DNA of 49,683 nt from Methanobacteriota archaeon (GCA_029553285.1 JAKPCO010000102.1:1-49683), one strand, 5' to 3'; numbered from the stretch's first letter, positions 18,600 through 29,613 are shown. Made by a program: numbers and translations. Notes: generated by a model from the letters alone, not told the origin.

Positions 18600-18611
18600 C
18601 CTTTAAAAATG
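18600..18611 (+). promoter_or_regulatory. Probable TATA box of dys
   Basis: CCTTTAAAAATG lies about 28 bases before the dys ATG, predicting a nearly leaderless transcript. Confidence 0.5.
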
Positions 18612-18633
18612 TTAAGCTACCTCCCATTGTGCC

Positions 18634-19653
18634 ATGAGCTATCCCGAGTCAGAAATGCAGCACAGAACAACGATTCCAGTGGTCGACAGGAGCATAGGCG
18701 ATCTGGTTTCTGATATGGCCCGTATGGGTTTCCAGGCAGGGCAGCTCGGCCAGTCCCTGCGCGTCTGGGAGAACATGTTGAGCAAAGATGTGACGATATT
18801 TCTGGGACTTGCAGGAGCCATGGTCCCCGCCGGGCTCCAGGAGATGATCGCATATCTCATATCCAGAAGATACGTGGACTGTCTGGTGAGCACAGGCGCG
18901 AACCTCTTCCACGATCTCTGCGAGGGGCTTGGCATAAGGCACTACCGGGGGAGTGCATGCGCTGACGATGCTCACCTGAACGAATGCAAGATCGACAGGA
19001 TATTCGATGTCTTCGTCTCCGAGGTCGAGCTGCACAGGGCGGATAAGTACATCTCGGATCTCGTGATGAGCCTCAGGACCGATACCGCATACTCGTCCAG
19101 GGAGCTGATGGAGCTTCTCGGGAGGGATCTGCCGGAGACGACGATCCTCGGGGCCGCGTACCGTGCTGGAGTTCCGATATTTGTGCCGGCGCTCTCTGAC
19201 AGCTCCATAGGGATAGGTATGGTCATAGCCTGGCGCAATGGCCACAGGGTCATCGTGGATCAGATCAGGGATGTGGATGAGATAACGCAGATATCCGAGA
19301 AGTCCGCAGAGACAGGAGTGGTATTCATAGGCGGCGGTGTGCCCAAGAACTTTATACAGCAGACGAAGGTCATATCAGAGCTCATGGGAACCTACAGGGG
19401 CGGTCACTCCTATGCGATACAGTACACCACAGATACGCCGCACTTTGGGGGGCTCTCAGGATGCACATTCAGCGAGGCTGTATCCTGGGGGAAGGTGGAT
19501 AAAGAGGCTAGGATGGCGCAGGTGTTCTCAGATGCCACGATCACCGTGCCCCTTGTTGTTCACGCGCTGAGGGAGCGTGTGGCGAGGAGACACTCGGTGC
19601 CAAGGTTCACATGGAGGGGATCTGAGCTCGAGCTCGTATACGAGAGGTTATAG
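18634..19653 (+). CDS. dys: Deoxyhypusine synthase
   Basis: 339 residues. Uses spermidine and NAD to modify one lysine of translation factor aIF5A. Family landmarks: LGLAGAMVPAGLQEMI (about 50-65), VSTGANLFHDLCE, FVPALSDSSIG (about 187) and GGGVPKNFIQQT (about 230). The catalytic lysine is in SEAVSWGKVDKEA (about 287). Length is normal. It has its own promoter and no operon partner; the 318-bp downstream gap carries two R4 repeats. Confidence 0.95.
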   Translation: MSYPESEMQHRTTIPVVDRSIGDLVSDMARMGFQAGQLGQSLRVWENMLSKDVTIFLGLAGAMVPAGLQEMIAYLISRRYVDCLVSTGANLFHDLCEGLGIRHYRGSACADDAHLNECKIDRIFDVFVSEVELHRADKYISDLVMSLRTDTAYSSRELMELLGRDLPETTILGAAYRAGVPIFVPALSDSSIGIGMVIAWRNGHRVIVDQIRDVDEITQISEKSAETGVVFIGGGVPKNFIQQTKVISELMGTYRGGHSYAIQYTTDTPHFGGLSGCTFSEAVSWGKVDKEARMAQVFSDATITVPLVVHALRERVARRHSVPRFTWRGSELELVYERL

Positions 19654-19686
19654 AGTAAACTGTGCATGCAAGAGCAGAGGCGTGCC

Positions 19687-19770
19687 AAAAGGATGAAAGC
19701 TTTGATGCGATTTGGTTTCGTCCAGAAACGCCCCGACACCGGAGGCTGACCCTCCATCTCATCTTCCATG
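19687..19770 (+). repeat. R4 dispersed repeat, copy a
   Basis: About 84 bp beginning AAAAGGATGAAAGCTTTGAT and containing GTTTCGTCCAGAAACGCCCC and ACCGGAGGCTGACC, ending at CATG. It is closely matched by copy c at 29051-29128 on the opposite strand and more loosely by copy b, which overlaps the nreA start. Confidence 0.7.
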
Positions 19771-19893
19771 ACAGTGTTTTGAGGACTTCATCGTCTGCTT
19801 TCCATCACGCATCGTTTGCTGGTGGATAATCCGACCAGATGCCGACCGGCCAGCCCCCAGTACCACGACGGCGCATGCGATAAAAGGTCGCGA

Positions 19894-19974
19894 CAAAAGG
19901 ATGAAATCGTTTGAGGTGCTGGTTTTGTACAGAAACGAATACATGGGGTCAACCCTTCATCTCATGCTTTCATG
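19894..19974 (+). repeat. R4 dispersed repeat, copy b, supplying the nreA start
   Basis: Starts AAAAGGATGAAATCGTTTGA, keeps ACAGAAACG and GGGGTCAACCCTTCATCTCATG, and ends at the ATG of nreA. The identity to copy a is lower in the middle. The leader and start codon of nreA therefore lie within this repeat. Confidence 0.6.
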
Positions 19975-21147
19975 GCGGTAAGATGCATCACCTGCAAGGG
20001 GCGTGGCCTCTGCGGCCGGCCTGTGTGTCCGCTGCTGATAAAGCTCGAGGAGCTTGCAGCCCTGCCGAGAATAGGGAATCGTCTCTCAGGGGAATCACCG
20101 CCTGAGGTCTTTGTCGGAAGGCACGGATATCCGGTTGTGAGAGCGGGTCCACTGGTGCCAGTAGGTGCCTCCCCCGAGCAGCCGGCGCTTGATATCTTCA
20201 GAATAATCTCTCTGAGAACCAGGATGGTCAGGTCAGAGCTCGAGATACATGTCGACGATGCAAAAAATCCAGGAAGGCTTCTGGAGAGCGCCCAGCACAT
20301 AGCAATGTCCAGCAGGCCTGTGGAGACCGAGGTCTCTTTCGTCAGACCCCCTGAGGGAAGAATGCTCTTCGATGGCGTCCTCTCTCCGATGGGGCCGGGC
20401 GGCAGGATTGAGGACATGGATATCACAGGCAATCCGTCTGTTCCCAGGAAGGTCGATCGGATCGTGGGCGATACAGATGTAAAGGCGGCATCTGCAGTCT
20501 ATGAGCTCTACAGCTCCTCGATCAGCGTCGATCACATCTCGCGCCTCCTCTCCATAGGTCTCCTCGGGCGCGACCGCAGGCTTGTTCCCACAAGATGGGC
20601 GATAACAGCATCAGATGACATCATTGGAAACGCCCTGCGCAGCCGCGTCATTGATATGCCTGAGATGGTCGGATACGAGCTCTACTCAGGAGGCATCCTC
20701 GGAAACCACTTCGAGATAATTCTCATGCCCGGGGCATATTCTTTTGAGCTCATAGAGATATGGCATCCCGGATCCGCATGGTCCCCCGAGCGTCTCTGGA
20801 TAGGATCTGATAGCGAAGGAATCACAGGCAGACGATCCTACAGCCCGCTTGCAGGCGGATACTACGCCGCACGCCTGCCCGTGCTCGAGCACCTTCTCCG
20901 GATTAAAAGACAGGCCGGGGTCCTGGCGCTCAGGGAGATCACGGAGGAGTACTGGGCGCCCCTGGGAGTATGGGTCGTGAGAGACGCAGCAAGAGCAGCC
21001 CTCTCATCGCGCCCCATGAGGTTCGAGAGCCTGGATGAGGCGATAAGATCAGCGGAGAGCAGGATGCGGACAAAGTCGAGCGAGTGGAAGCGTTACTCAA
21101 ATGCATTCTCCCGTCAGACCACGCTCGCATCATTCTTCCCGGCATAG
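19972..21147 (+). CDS. nreA: DNA repair protein NreA with PCNA-binding tail
   Basis: 391 residues. NreA proteins act in archaeal DNA repair together with PCNA and UvrABC. The N terminus has the zinc motif CITCKGRGLCGRPVCPLL (C-x2-C-x6-C-x4-C). The middle carries VFVGRHGYPVVRAGPL and the family core RKVDRIVGDTD. The very C terminus is QTTLASFFPA, a canonical PIP box (Q-x2-L-x2-F-F) for docking on PCNA. Length and ends are complete. The ATG lies at the edge of an R4 repeat, so its expression signals may come from that repeat. Confidence 0.92.
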   Translation: MAVRCITCKGRGLCGRPVCPLLIKLEELAALPRIGNRLSGESPPEVFVGRHGYPVVRAGPLVPVGASPEQPALDIFRIISLRTRMVRSELEIHVDDAKNPGRLLESAQHIAMSSRPVETEVSFVRPPEGRMLFDGVLSPMGPGGRIEDMDITGNPSVPRKVDRIVGDTDVKAASAVYELYSSSISVDHISRLLSIGLLGRDRRLVPTRWAITASDDIIGNALRSRVIDMPEMVGYELYSGGILGNHFEIILMPGAYSFELIEIWHPGSAWSPERLWIGSDSEGITGRRSYSPLAGGYYAARLPVLEHLLRIKRQAGVLALREITEEYWAPLGVWVVRDAARAALSSRPMRFESLDEAIRSAESRMRTKSSEWKRYSNAFSRQTTLASFFPA

Positions 21148-21290
21148 GTTGCGTCGGGGAGAGGGCATGGGTCCGCATAATAATCTGAGGAGCGCCTGGT
21201 TTGGCCAAGCGATCTGGAGGGTATGAGCGATTTCGCGGCCTCGGATGTGAGCGAGATGCTCTCGAGTAGGATAGAATGCGTTTTTGCTCT

Positions 21291-22745
21291 TCATGCGACC
21301 CCTTTGCACAGCTCCCCCCGCCTCAGGTCCTCCCGAAACAGATCTCGTCTGCTCTTGATCCTCAGGAGGAGCTCGAGCTTCCTTTTCGCGTACATCGGCG
21401 CCAGCCGCAGCGCCTCCCTTGCGAACCATCTCGGATACAGCCTCTTGACCTTGTTGTACTTGAACCACTCCCAGTTGTAGTACCTGGCGTTCATCTCCCA
21501 CGTGATGTACTGTACCTCCTCGGCACTCAGATGCTTCGTGCGAACATTGGCGTGAAGGCCATCGTAGAACCTGAAGTCGTTGTTCGTTATCAGCCCCATC
21601 CGCTCCAGCTCCTCGCGCATCGGGGTCTTGGGGTAGGGCGTGTTGATATAAAATATCGGAAAATCAACTTTGAGCTGCCTTGCGAGGTGGAAGTTCGCCC
21701 ACATGTCCTCTGCTGTGTCATCCGGATTTCCACCAATAAGACCTGTGGATACTATGATCTCGTTATCGTGGAGATACCTCACAGCACGCTCTGCATGATC
21801 CGCCATTCTCCCCTTTCCGAAAAACTGGAGGTTCCTCTTGCTGGCGCTCTCAACGCCGAGGAAGACGCCATCAAAACCCGCTTTGCCCATCTTTTTAACA
21901 AGCCTCTCACTGGAGGCGATGCCTGAGGCAGATGCCTGCGTCTTGTACCGCAGATGCGTCAGGCCTGCATCTATGATGGCATCGCATATCGCCTCGAGCC
22001 TCTTAACATCTAACGTGATGTTGTCATCGGGGAAGAATATCGAGCCGGCGCCATGCTCCTCCGCATCCTGTATGTCCTCTATGACTCTTTTGATCTCAAA
22101 CTTCCGGAAACTCCTGCCGTACATGCTGTTTATCGAGCAGAACTTGCACCCCTGGGTGCACCCTCTGCTCGTCTCCACAGAGTCAACAGGGACATCAAAC
22201 GCGTAGAAACCATCTGTGATCAGGCGAGCATCCCTGTTGGGCATCTCGATCTCCTCTGGATCGAGCAGAGCTCTGGGGGGATTGTGCCTCATCTCCGACC
22301 CGGATCTGTAGGAGAGCCCCAGGACATCATCCAGGGGCCTGCCCTTGATCAGAGCGCTCACGAGCTCCCTGAAGGTCATCTCCCCCTCGCCCCTGACGAT
22401 GTAATCTACAAGCATCAGATCGCTGCTGGAGCCGATCTCCCTGTAGAAGAGAGTGGGGTGGTAGCCGCCGATCACAACCTCTGCGCCTGCGTCCTTCGCG
22501 ATCCTGGCGAGCTCAAGGGCCCTGGCGTACTGAAAGCTCATCGCTGTGAGACCTATCAGATCGTAGCGGTTCGCATGCCTCCTCACAAAACCGTCAGGAT
22601 CCCTTATGCCGTGGAGGTCGGCGACATGCACATCACATAGATCATCGATTGCGGCTGCGAGCGAGACGAGGCCGAGGTCGGGTATCCTGGCGATCCTGTC
22701 GAAGTCCGGCTGGACCACAGGCGAGGCGAGAAGCAGAACGCGCAT
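21291..22745 (-). CDS. B12-binding-domain radical SAM protein
   Basis: 484 residues. The N-terminal ~140 residues form a cobalamin-binding-like Rossmann domain (RIPDLGLVSLAAAI ... DLIGLTAMSFQ ... VVIGGYHPTLF), but without the DxHxxG motif. The radical SAM core follows with the cluster motif CTQGCKFC (about 210), a GGNPDDT motif and GVESASKRNLQFFGKG. The C-terminal ~100 residues are basic and aromatic, ending in a lysine/arginine-rich helix. Start at 22745 follows GGTGA. It overlaps nothing but starts 14 bases after the upstream radical SAM stop, so the two are one operon. Substrate unknown; lipid, cofactor or methyl-transfer roles are all possible. Confidence 0.85.
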   Translation of the reverse strand: MRVLLLASPVVQPDFDRIARIPDLGLVSLAAAIDDLCDVHVADLHGIRDPDGFVRRHANRYDLIGLTAMSFQYARALELARIAKDAGAEVVIGGYHPTLFYREIGSSSDLMLVDYIVRGEGEMTFRELVSALIKGRPLDDVLGLSYRSGSEMRHNPPRALLDPEEIEMPNRDARLITDGFYAFDVPVDSVETSRGCTQGCKFCSINSMYGRSFRKFEIKRVIEDIQDAEEHGAGSIFFPDDNITLDVKRLEAICDAIIDAGLTHLRYKTQASASGIASSERLVKKMGKAGFDGVFLGVESASKRNLQFFGKGRMADHAERAVRYLHDNEIIVSTGLIGGNPDDTAEDMWANFHLARQLKVDFPIFYINTPYPKTPMREELERMGLITNNDFRFYDGLHANVRTKHLSAEEVQYITWEMNARYYNWEWFKYNKVKRLYPRWFAREALRLAPMYAKRKLELLLRIKSRRDLFREDLRRGELCKGVA

Positions 22746-22758
22746 CCGATTCACCACA

Positions 22759-24123
22759 TCACACCAGAAGCCTGGGGACCTTCGTCTCGAAGTCGAAGCT
22801 GTTCGCCCTTGTTATGTATGAGAAGACCTCCTTCAGCCCCTGGAAACCTGCATACCGGTACGCATTCCGCCACACCCGCGCAGATGTTCTCAGCGGGGCG
22901 GTCCATGGGTAGACGCGCTTGAGGGATCTGTCGAGCACCTCCTCCATCTCCTTCGGGGAGATGTGGGGATGGTTCCAGACCAGGTGCTTTCCGTCGAAGT
23001 GATGGTAATCATGATCGAATATGCCGTAACGCTCCTGGATCTCGTTCCAGAGCTGCGTCTGAGGCAGCGGCGTGAGCACGCATATCTGGGTTATATCGAG
23101 CTTGAGCTCTGCAACCCTCTTTATGTCCTCCTCTATCGATCTCACAGTATCATCCTCGAATCCGATCATGTAGTATCCGACTGTGCCCATGCCATGGCTC
23201 TGGAGGAGCTTTATCGTCTCCACGATCTCGTCAACACCCTCACGCTTCTTTATATCATCCAGGCGCTCCTGGTGGAGGTTCTCGATTCCGATGGCAGCGC
23301 CTGCGAATCCGCTCACCATTCTCCGTGCGCTTCCATCACGCCTGGCCACGCGCCGCCTCATCGCCACCCACTCATCTATCTTTTCTCTGAGGTAATCAGC
23401 CCGGGCCATGCATCCCCAGACCATGTCGTACTCATCTAAAATCTCAACGACCCTGTCTGCATGCCTCCTGTTCGCCCCGAAGTTCTCGTCCTCTATTATC
23501 ACCACGTTGATGTTGTTTTTCTTGTAGTAGTTCACCACCCTCTCGATGCTCTCCAGCGGTATCGGTGTTGGCTTTGGCGCGAAGCACGGTGTCTGGCAGA
23601 ACTTGCAACCCACTCCGCAACCCCTTGTTGTGAAGAGTATCCCATAGATGTTCAGCTTCAGCCCGAAGGGTGTGGAGAGGTACTCAATCAGCGGGGGGTG
23701 TATCACCTTCTCGATCCTTCTCCCAAAGTACGGAGCGACCTGGTGCTCTGCGTATCCCACAAAGACCCTGTCGAACCTGTCCTGTATCTCAGGGGTCAGG
23801 GCGCCGTAGTTGCCGGCCCAGAGCTCGTTTATCCCCTTCGCCCTGGCAGCCTCCACCATCTCGAGAATCTCATGCGTTTCGTTGAGGTAAAATGAAAATC
23901 CAACGACATCCCAGCCTTCATCAAGCTTGCGAAGATACTCATCCCATCTCGGGTACTCCAGGATCTCCAGCTCGGGGATGTTCTGCTTCAGAAACCTGAG
24001 CCCGAATGACTGTATCCTGGGCCAGTAGAACCTGAACCATCTGCTCCTCGAGTTGGAGCCTATGTAGTCGTAGGGCTCGTCATCGTTCTTGTAGACCGTT
24101 GTGAAGAGCACCCTTGGGGCCAT
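22759..24123 (-). CDS. Radical SAM protein, partner of the downstream one
   Basis: 454 residues. The N-terminal Rossmann-like part (GWDVVGFSFYLNETHEIL, GINELWAGNYGAL) resembles B12-binding radical SAM enzymes. The cluster motif is CGVGCKFC (about 170), followed by PIPLESIERVVNYYKKN and VVIIEDENFGANRR. Between the core strands lies an unusual basic insert (VAMRRRVARRDGSARRMV, about 254-271). YYMIGFEDDTVRSIEEDI belongs to the SAM barrel. The C-terminal part again is a basic, aromatic extension shared in style with its partner (VYPWTAPLRTSARVWRNA). It is the first gene of the pair; no promoter was assigned. Confidence 0.85.
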   Translation of the reverse strand: MAPRVLFTTVYKNDDEPYDYIGSNSRSRWFRFYWPRIQSFGLRFLKQNIPELEILEYPRWDEYLRKLDEGWDVVGFSFYLNETHEILEMVEAARAKGINELWAGNYGALTPEIQDRFDRVFVGYAEHQVAPYFGRRIEKVIHPPLIEYLSTPFGLKLNIYGILFTTRGCGVGCKFCQTPCFAPKPTPIPLESIERVVNYYKKNNINVVIIEDENFGANRRHADRVVEILDEYDMVWGCMARADYLREKIDEWVAMRRRVARRDGSARRMVSGFAGAAIGIENLHQERLDDIKKREGVDEIVETIKLLQSHGMGTVGYYMIGFEDDTVRSIEEDIKRVAELKLDITQICVLTPLPQTQLWNEIQERYGIFDHDYHHFDGKHLVWNHPHISPKEMEEVLDRSLKRVYPWTAPLRTSARVWRNAYRYAGFQGLKEVFSYITRANSFDFETKVPRLLV

Positions 24124-24171
24124 ATGGGGAGCTCGCCCTTCCAGGGCTTTAACCTTTACGATGTGTGCGAT

Positions 24172-24262
24172 GGACCTGTCCGAATAAGAGTTCCGGAGCC
24201 AGATATTCGAGGCTTGAGGATGCTGATTGTTATGAGCACATCTTCCTTATTCGGACACCTCT
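24172..24262 (+). mobile_element. R2 MITE-like element with perfect 8-bp duplication
   Basis: 91 bp beginning GGACCTGTCCGAATAAGAG and ending TTATTCGGACACCTCT, flanked by TGTGCGAT at 24164-24171 and 24263-24270. The sequence is almost identical to the element at 29295-29385 in the reverse orientation. It lies between the divergent radical SAM and DUF2284 genes. Confidence 0.9.
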
Positions 24263-24345
24263 TGTGCGATGCTCCAAGATCCTTTACATATGAGCGAAAC
24301 CGGTGCGTTTCCGGATCGGATCAGATATATTCAGAGAGTCAAAGG

Positions 24346-24357
24346 CATTTATACATG
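24346..24357 (+). promoter_or_regulatory. Probable TATA box for the DUF2284 gene
   Basis: CATTTATACATG lies about 25 bases before the ATG at 24377, the normal spacing for a nearly leaderless archaeal transcript. Confidence 0.5.
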
Positions 24358-24376
24358 AAAAACAATAATTGTTTCC

Positions 24377-24994
24377 ATGAGAGACCGGCATAGCCTCAGG
24401 ATAGATTTTGATGAAGTGCTCAGCAAACTAAAAGAGATCCATCCGGATATAAGGCTTATATCCACGAAAATCGTGATCGTTGGCGAGTGGGTCAGGTGGA
24501 AGTGCAGGTACGGCTGCAGGGCGTACGGAAAGCATCTCTGCTGCCCGCCGTACGCTCCATCTCCCGAGGAGACGAGGAGGATGCTTGAAGATTATGATTT
24601 TGCGGTGCTGGCAAGGTTCTCGCCCACGCCGACTCCGGGATACGAGCCGAGGAGGCTTCACCACTACCTCTGGGACTCGCTCACAGCGCTCCACAAAACC
24701 ATATTCGAGCTTGAGCGCCAGGCATTTCTGATGGGATGCTACAAGGCGTTCGGCATGGGGGCGATGCCCTGCACCTTCTGCGAGACATGCATCGCGGAGG
24801 AGAAGATCGCCAGGGGCGAGGCGCCCGCTCCCATGGACGCTGTGCTCTGCAGGCACAAGGAGATGATGCGGCCGTCGCTTGAGGCCTGCGGCATAGATGT
24901 CTTCGCCACACTGAGAAACGCCGGCTGCGATCTCAGTGTTTTGAGATCCTATCAGGAGCGGTTCAGCCTCTTCGGGATGGTGCTCTTGGACTGA
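24377..24994 (+). CDS. DUF2284 cysteine-rich metal-binding protein
   Basis: 205 residues. The family is a predicted metal- or Fe-S-binding protein common in methanogens. Cysteines: WKCRYGCRAYGKHLCCPPYA (about 38-57) and GAMPCTFCETCI (about 131-142), plus single cysteines near residues 121, 157 and 173. The CCPP motif is typical. Function is unproven; an electron-transfer or corrinoid-related role would be speculation. It has its own promoter after the R2 insertion. Confidence 0.85.
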   Translation: MRDRHSLRIDFDEVLSKLKEIHPDIRLISTKIVIVGEWVRWKCRYGCRAYGKHLCCPPYAPSPEETRRMLEDYDFAVLARFSPTPTPGYEPRRLHHYLWDSLTALHKTIFELERQAFLMGCYKAFGMGAMPCTFCETCIAEEKIARGEAPAPMDAVLCRHKEMMRPSLEACGIDVFATLRNAGCDLSVLRSYQERFSLFGMVLLD

Positions 24995-25129
24995 GCACGC
25001 AATGGCTCAGGCACCGGGCATTCTGTGTTACAGGCAGCCCTATGCGGCCCTGGATATATAGCTGAGGCGCGGGATGCATCAACATCGGAAACTCCGGTCT
25101 TCGTGCCGGAGCAGCTGGAGATGGTAGCG

Positions 25130-27335
<2,206 letters not shown>

Positions 27336-27468
27336 GCGGATCTCAGAAGTCCTGGATCTTATCGAGCCGTGCAGACAGATGAAGCCAGAGGGATGAAGCA
27401 GAGAAGGAATCTGAAGAAACCTGTCGGCCGCTCTCCGAGGATGTCCTCGAGCATGGCAGGGGGATCTG

Positions 27469-28629
27469 ATGCATCTCACCAAAGAGGAGGAGCATCTGCT
27501 TCAAGGTGAGCGTGGGGATACGCTCAGGCGCGCGATGGAGATCCTCGTTGCGCTTGGAGATATCTACGGAGCTGAGCGGCTTGTTGAGATAAAGAGCGCC
27601 CAGATAGCAGGCGTCTCGTACAAGACCATAGGAGACGCGGGGCTCGAGTGGATCTCGGATCTCGATGGAATGGTCGCTGTGCCGAGCATACTGAATCCAG
27701 CGGGAATGGATCTCCTGAGATGGAGGGAGATGTCGATCGACGAGGATTTCGCCAGGAAGCAGCTCGAGATCATCGAGGCTTACAGAAGGCTCGGCGTAAC
27801 GATCGAGTGCACATGCACTCCATACCTGGTATACGAGAGCATAGCCTCCAGAGGGGATCACCTTGCATGGTCAGAGTCATCGGCTGTATCATACGCGAAC
27901 TCGGTCATCGGCGCGATGACCAACCGCGAGGGCGGGCCCTCTGCGCTGGCAGCGGCGCTTGTGGGGAAGACGCCCCTCTACGGATATCATCTCGAGGAGA
28001 ACCGCGTCCCAACGCATGTGATAAGCGTCGAGACGGATGTGAGGGAGTACGGCGCGCTTGGGTTTCTTGTCGGAAAGCTCATCGGGGAGGGTGTGCCGCT
28101 GTTCGTTATGCGCTCAAGGCCGGACAGAGACGATATGAAGGCACTGGGCGCTGCCATGGCCGCAAGCGGCTCGGTCGCGCTTTATTACATCAAGGATGTA
28201 ACGCAGGAGCCTCCGCGATACGAACCATCTGCATGCGAGCATATCGTTATAGATGAAGATGATATCATGTCAGTATACGATTCCACTACAGATGTGGACA
28301 TCGTCGCTCTGGGATGCCCTCACTGCTCCCTGCAGGAGCTGGAGAGGATCGCCGATCTCCTTGAAGGGAGAAGGGTGAGCAAAGAGCTCTGGATCTGCAC
28401 ATCCAGGAGGATCGCTGAATCCGCCCCTGATCTCGTCAGGAGAATCGAGTCCACAGGAGCCAGGGTGATATGCGACACATGCATGGTTGTATCGCCTGCA
28501 AGCGAGCGCTTCAGTCACATGATGGTGAACTCAGGAAAGGCGCTCGCGTACATACCTGGAATGTGCGGCATAAAGGCGTCCTTCGGATCGCTGGAGGAGT
28601 GCATAGATGCAGCAACCGGGGGATCCTGA
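27469..28629 (+). CDS. Phosphomevalonate dehydratase large subunit (aconitase X)
   Basis: 386 residues. With the small subunit it dehydrates mevalonate 5-phosphate to trans-anhydromevalonate 5-phosphate in the archaeal mevalonate pathway, which supplies isoprenoid lipids. It is the catalytic aconitase X (DUF521) protein: N-terminal HLTKEEEHLLQGERG, cysteines likely to hold the Fe-S cluster in TIECTCTPYL (about 107), GCPHCSLQEL (about 284) and VICDTCMVVSP (about 327), and NSGKALAYIPG near the end. Start ATG after GGGGGATCTG. It is followed without gap by the small subunit. Confidence 0.9.
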   Translation: MHLTKEEEHLLQGERGDTLRRAMEILVALGDIYGAERLVEIKSAQIAGVSYKTIGDAGLEWISDLDGMVAVPSILNPAGMDLLRWREMSIDEDFARKQLEIIEAYRRLGVTIECTCTPYLVYESIASRGDHLAWSESSAVSYANSVIGAMTNREGGPSALAAALVGKTPLYGYHLEENRVPTHVISVETDVREYGALGFLVGKLIGEGVPLFVMRSRPDRDDMKALGAAMAASGSVALYYIKDVTQEPPRYEPSACEHIVIDEDDIMSVYDSTTDVDIVALGCPHCSLQELERIADLLEGRRVSKELWICTSRRIAESAPDLVRRIESTGARVICDTCMVVSPASERFSHMMVNSGKALAYIPGMCGIKASFGSLEECIDAATGGS

Positions 28630-29037
28630 GTGGAGATAAAATGCCATCGCGTCTCAGGCGGATGCGCTGAAGGGCCGGCTCTCGTCACCAGGGAGCGCAT
28701 ATCCTTTCTGGGCAACGTGAATCCTGAGACGGGCGTGGTCGTCGATCCATCCCACGAGCTTTGCGGCAGATCAATCGCAGGAGCTGTTCTCATATTTCCG
28801 GGCGGCAAGGGCTCCACAGTCGGGTCCTATGTCATCTACCAGCTCAGGAAGCGGGGCCTGGCTCCGGCTGCGATGATCAATCTGAGATCTGAGCCGATAG
28901 TGGCTGTTGGAGCCATTATAAGCGATATCCCACTTGTCGACAGGGTCCCGGAGTGGATCCTTGATGTGAAAGACGGTACCTGGATAGTAGTCGATGCGGG
29001 AAGAGAGGTGGTGGTGCTTCCCGATGGATCGGTGTAA
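28630..29037 (+). CDS. Phosphomevalonate dehydratase small subunit (DUF126)
   Basis: 135 residues, swivelling domain of aconitase X. Landmarks: CHRVSGGCAEGPALV at the N terminus, ELCGRSIAGAVLIFPGGKGS with the conserved serine (about 62), and GSYVIYQLRKRGLAP. GTG start at 28630 immediately after the large-subunit stop (TGAGTG), so the two are translated as a pair in equal amounts. The stop is followed by an R4 repeat on the other strand. Confidence 0.9.
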   Translation: MEIKCHRVSGGCAEGPALVTRERISFLGNVNPETGVVVDPSHELCGRSIAGAVLIFPGGKGSTVGSYVIYQLRKRGLAPAAMINLRSEPIVAVGAIISDIPLVDRVPEWILDVKDGTWIVVDAGREVVVLPDGSV

Positions 29038-29050
29038 CAAGCGCTCTTAC

Positions 29051-29128
29051 CATGAGAGAATGAGATGATGGTCAGCCTCCGGTCTCGGGGCGTTTGGACG
29101 AAACTAACATTGCATCAAATCTTTCATC
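29051..29128 (-). repeat. R4 dispersed repeat, copy c
   Basis: On the minus strand it reads GATGAAAGATTTGATGCAAT, then GTTTCGTCCAAACGCCCC, ACCGGAGGCTGACC and ends at CATG, closely matching copy a at 19687. It sits just past the dehydratase small-subunit gene and before a truncated R1. Confidence 0.7.
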
Positions 29129-29131
29129 ATT

Positions 29132-29190
29132 CGCTCGTATCCATCTGATAACCTGCCCGAAGCGAGACCAGTCATGCTATGCGCTCGTTT
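29132..29190 (-). repeat. Truncated R1 element
   Basis: Begins CGCTCGTATCCATCTGATAA and continues like R1 for about 50 bases, then breaks off at GTTTCGACTTA and runs into R3. Only one end of R1 remains. Confidence 0.6.
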
Positions 29191-29195
29191 CGACT

Positions 29196-29409
29196 TATAG
29201 TATTCCGCATAAATTGATATAATATTTCGTATTACATAAAACCATCTATGAAGTAGGACCTGTCCAGTAGTTTTTAAATGGATTTACATGAAGCAGAGGT
29301 GTCCGAATAAGGAAGAAGTGCTCATAACAATCAGCATCCTCAAGCCTCGAATATCTGGCTTCGGAACTCTTATTCGGACAGGTCCCATGAAGAGACGCAA
29401 AGGACTATA
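29196..29409. repeat. R3 dispersed element, copy 2 (interrupted by R2)
   Basis: Same element as at 2563, from TATAGTATTCCGCATAAATT to AAAGGACTATA. At the point where copy 1 carries R1 it is intact (single AATGGATT), but it is split slightly further on by R2. The region to 29613 holds no gene that I can support. Confidence 0.75.
29295..29385 (-). mobile_element. R2 MITE-like element inserted in R3
   Basis: 91 bp, reverse orientation of the copy at 24172. Flanks CATGAAGC (29287-29294) and CATGAAGA (29386-29393) form an 8-bp duplication with one mismatch; R3 copy 1 has a single CATGAAGC here, giving empty-site proof. Confidence 0.85.
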
Positions 29410-29613
29410 TCTTGCATCGAAGGCCTGGCGAGCGAATGTGTCCATTCAGCAACCGGTTTCCATGTACTTCAAGTTGAATACATAATCAAGATTTTAACAA
29501 TCTCTGCCGTCGCATGCGGGGTTTACTGTGACTCTGCTCGTGAGCATCCAGGTATTTCACAGGTTGAGTGATATCAGCAACCGGTGCTGAATACAAAAAC
29601 AGGGGGATTGGCT

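Noticed and set aside
19687-19974. R4 direct repeats as a CRISPR array or origin of replication
   Set aside because: Only two copies, spacing of about 200 bp and copies elsewhere on the opposite strand; no cdc6/orc1 gene near.
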